The notes beneath the pieces were generated by a model. The model was not told the origin of the DNA and did no database searches. It saw nothing but the letters and a program-made list of their open reading frames with translations. Shown piece after piece: positions 5,597 to 7,284 of a stretch of DNA of 7,284 bases. Made by a program: the position numbers and the translations under genes. The stretch's first letter is position 1. Each line of letters opens with the position of its first letter. Source of the DNA: Victivallaceae bacterium (GTDB lineage Bacteria > Verrucomicrobiota > Lentisphaeria > Victivallales > Victivallaceae). The stretch covers positions 1-7,284 of the forward strand of contig JAQUOK010000147.1 in the NCBI GenBank assembly GCA_028717165.1, read 5' to 3'.

Positions 5597-7284
5597 TGTA
5601 AAATCCCTCGCCTTTTTTCACCCGGAATATGGTATTTTTGGGGCAAACCTCAATACAGGTGTTGCAACGGGTACATTTATTATTGTCTATTACGAAGTCG
5701 CCGCTGATCGCGTCAACCGGGCAGTTTTTAATGCAGAGTCTGCACTTGACGCATTTGGACGGGTCGAGTTTGACGTCAACGAGTTTGTCGCAGGCGAGAA
5801 CTTCGCACTGTTTGTTGTTGACGTGATTTTCATATTCGTGCCGGTAGTAGCGCAGTGTGGCGAGAACCGGATTCGGGGCGGTCTGTCCCAGACCGCAAAG
5901 TGAGCATTTTATGACTTTGCGCCCCATTTCAGCGAGAAAATCCAAATCTTCCGGAACGCCTTTTCCCGCGGTGATGCGTTCGAGGGTTTCAAACATGCGC
6001 TTGGTCCCGACCCGGCAGAAAGTGCATTTGCCGCAGGATTCCCGGTGGGTGAAATCCAGAAAATAGCGGGCGGTCTCAACCATGCAGCGGTTTTTGCCGA
6101 TAACGATCATGCCCCCGGAACCCATAATGGCGCCCAGCGCCTTGAGAGAATCATAGTCAACCGGAGTGTCAAACATTTCGACCGGAATACAGCCGCCGGA
6201 AGGACCGCCGGTCTGGACGGCTTTGGTGTTTTCCGGATCCGCGCCGCCGATATCAAAAACAATTTCACGCAGAGTTATTCCCATCGGAACTTCTACCAGT
6301 CCGGGACTGTCCAGATCACCCGCCAGGGCGAAAAGTTTTGTGCCCTTGCTGGTTGCGGTGCCGACGTTGGCGTAATTTTCTGCCCCTTCAGCGATCAGAT
6401 AGGGGATATTGCCGAAAGTTTCCACATTAGTGATCATGGTCGGATAACCTTTCCAGCCGCTGTCGGTCGGGAAAGGGGGGCGGAAACGCGGCGTTCCGCG
6501 CTGCCCTTCCAGCGAATGGATCAAAGCGGTTTCCTCACCGCAGACAAAAGCGCCGGCGCCTTCCTTGACGGCAATATCTATTTCACGGCCGTTGAGGACA
6601 TTCAACTTGTTTGCCCTGATCTGGTCGATGGCGATATACAGATGCTTGATCGCCAGCGGATATTCGGCGCGGCAGTAAATGAATATGCGGGTGCTGCCGG
6701 TGGCATAGGCCGCGATCAGCATGCCTTCAAGCACCTGATGCGGAACGCTTTCCATGAGCGAACGGTCCATGAACGCGCCGGGGTCGCCCTCGTCGGCGTT
6801 GCAGATAAGAATTTTCTGTTCGGCGTCTTTCGCGGCCAGGAAACTCCACTTCATGCCGGTCGGGAAGCCGCCGCCGCCGCGGCCGCGCAGGCCGGATCTT
6901 TTAACTTCGTCGACGACTTCAGCGGGAGTCATGCCCAGGGCTTTGCGCAAGCCGGCGTAACCGCCGTGTTCGATATATTCTTCGTAAGAGGTCGGATTAA
7001 TGACTCCGGCAAGGCGGGTCACTTTCAGCATTTCCTTGGCTTTGCGTGCCGGGTTTACCTTGAAACGCCCTTCTGCGCCGAGGGAAAGAATATTGGCAAT
7101 GGCTTTTTCTGCAGGAGTAACATGCGCATAAATGACCGATTCGCCGTCATTGGTTTCAACCTCGACCACCGGTTCGCAATAGCAATGCCCGAAACAGCCG
7201 ACTTCATCGATCACGATAGCGCCGGCGCGCGCTTTGAGTGCGGCCAGAACGTCTTCCGCTCCGGCCGCAACGCCGCAGGACGCC
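5589..7284 (-). CDS. nuoF: NuoF/HydB/HndC-type NADH-binding flavoprotein subunit (5' end outside window)
   Basis: This subunit oxidises or reduces NAD(H) at FMN and passes electrons along iron-sulfur clusters. The frame stays open to the right edge, giving 564 visible residues; the first start-like codon, GTG at 7214, cuts through a domain and is not the true start. Numbered from the first visible codon: SCGVAAGAEDVL at 2-13 and GCFGHC at 29-34 are the end of a thioredoxin-like [2Fe-2S] domain, whose first Cys is off the edge. The FMN/NADH core has GRGGGGFPTGMKW at 134-146, NADEGDPGAF at 162-171 and EGAGAFVCGEETALI at 241-255. The N3-type [4Fe-4S] site is C417, C420, C423 and C463. The tail holds C493 and C498, a possible metal site, then a 2x[4Fe-4S] ferredoxin (C511-521 and C537-547). 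The extra N- and C-terminal domains mark the HydB/HndC branch rather than respiratory complex I NuoF. Electron bifurcation is plausible but not shown by the sequence. Confidence 0.93.
   Translation of the reverse strand, partial: ASCGVAAGAEDVLAALKARAGAIVIDEVGCFGHCYCEPVVEVETNDGESVIYAHVTPAEKAIANILSLGAEGRFKVNPARKAKEMLKVTRLAGVINPTSYEEYIEHGGYAGLRKALGMTPAEVVDEVKRSGLRGRGGGGFPTGMKWSFLAAKDAEQKILICNADEGDPGAFMDRSLMESVPHQVLEGMLIAAYATGSTRIFIYCRAEYPLAIKHLYIAIDQIRANKLNVLNGREIDIAVKEGAGAFVCGEETALIHSLEGQRGTPRFRPPFPTDSGWKGYPTMITNVETFGNIPYLIAEGAENYANVGTATSKGTKLFALAGDLDSPGLVEVPMGITLREIVFDIGGADPENTKAVQTGGPSGGCIPVEMFDTPVDYDSLKALGAIMGSGGMIVIGKNRCMVETARYFLDFTHRESCGKCTFCRVGTKRMFETLERITAGKGVPEDLDFLAEMGRKVIKCSLCGLGQTAPNPVLATLRYYRHEYENHVNNKQCEVLACDKLVDVKLDPSKCVKCRLCIKNCPVDAISGDFVIDNNKCTRCNTCIEVCPKNTIFRVKKGEGFYSE
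5605..5609 (-). promoter_or_regulatory. Ribosome binding site inside the upstream gene, for the flavoprotein fusion
   Basis: GAGGG on the minus strand lies 8 nt before the GTG start at 5596-5594. It sits inside the last codons of the NuoF-like gene, whose TAA falls at 5591-5589 within the GTGAGTAA overlap. This supports GTG as the start and implies translational coupling of the two subunits. Confidence 0.55.

Noticed and set aside
5611..5622. A6G run near the end of the NuoF-like gene, considered as a -1 frameshift site
   Set aside because: The run reads AAA AAA G in the zero frame, not the x-A-AAA-AAG phasing needed for a classical slippery heptamer, and the downstream gene has its own GTG and ribosome binding site.
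4064..5707. Several long plus-strand open frames opposite the redox genes
   Set aside because: They are shadows of GC-rich coding DNA; the minus strand carries unmistakable conserved motifs throughout.

Overview
The window looks like chromosomal DNA of an anaerobic bacterium with a strongly redox-linked metabolism. The coding regions are moderately GC-rich by eye (not computed), Shine-Dalgarno sites are present before most genes, and GTG is used as a start alongside ATG. The gene set does not fix the phylum. The iron-sulfur flavoprotein pair on the right is typical of fermentative or acetogen-like anaerobes. There is no tRNA, rRNA, CRISPR array or recognisable transposase.

Left edge (1-341): the first 16 codons of an unidentified gene on the minus strand, with a strong ribosome binding site, a plausible promoter and a palindrome spanning its ribosome binding site. 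Behind it lies about 290 bp without a gene. This stretch is more AT-rich by eye than the rest and is unusually full of short direct and inverted repeats. It is the least explained part of the window.

Left centre (342-3334): a divergent pair of housekeeping units. rdgB (XTP/dITP pyrophosphatase) runs leftward. tilS (tRNA-Ile lysidine synthetase) and a stand-alone homocysteine S-methyltransferase-domain gene run rightward. The 92-bp divergent gap carries two plausible sigma70-type promoters whose -10 boxes overlap on opposite strands.

Right (3557-7284): two translationally coupled minus-strand genes that form one redox module. The upstream gene (5' end outside the window) is a HydB/HndC-type NuoF protein: thioredoxin-like [2Fe-2S] domain, FMN/NADH core, N3-type cluster and a C-terminal 2x[4Fe-4S] domain. 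The downstream gene is a 679-residue fusion: a NuoG/HydA-like [2Fe-2S] domain, a GltD/NfnB-like FAD/NAD(P)H oxidoreductase and a 2x[4Fe-4S] ferredoxin tail. It occupies the position that the H-cluster hydrogenase subunit holds in HydABC operons, but has no H-cluster motifs. The best reading is a HydBC-related (Bfu/NfnABC-like) complex exchanging electrons among NADH, NADPH and ferredoxin, possibly by electron bifurcation. A NuoE/HydC-like gene is predicted just beyond position 7284.

The convergent gap (3335-3556) holds several inverted repeats, one of which may be a terminator.
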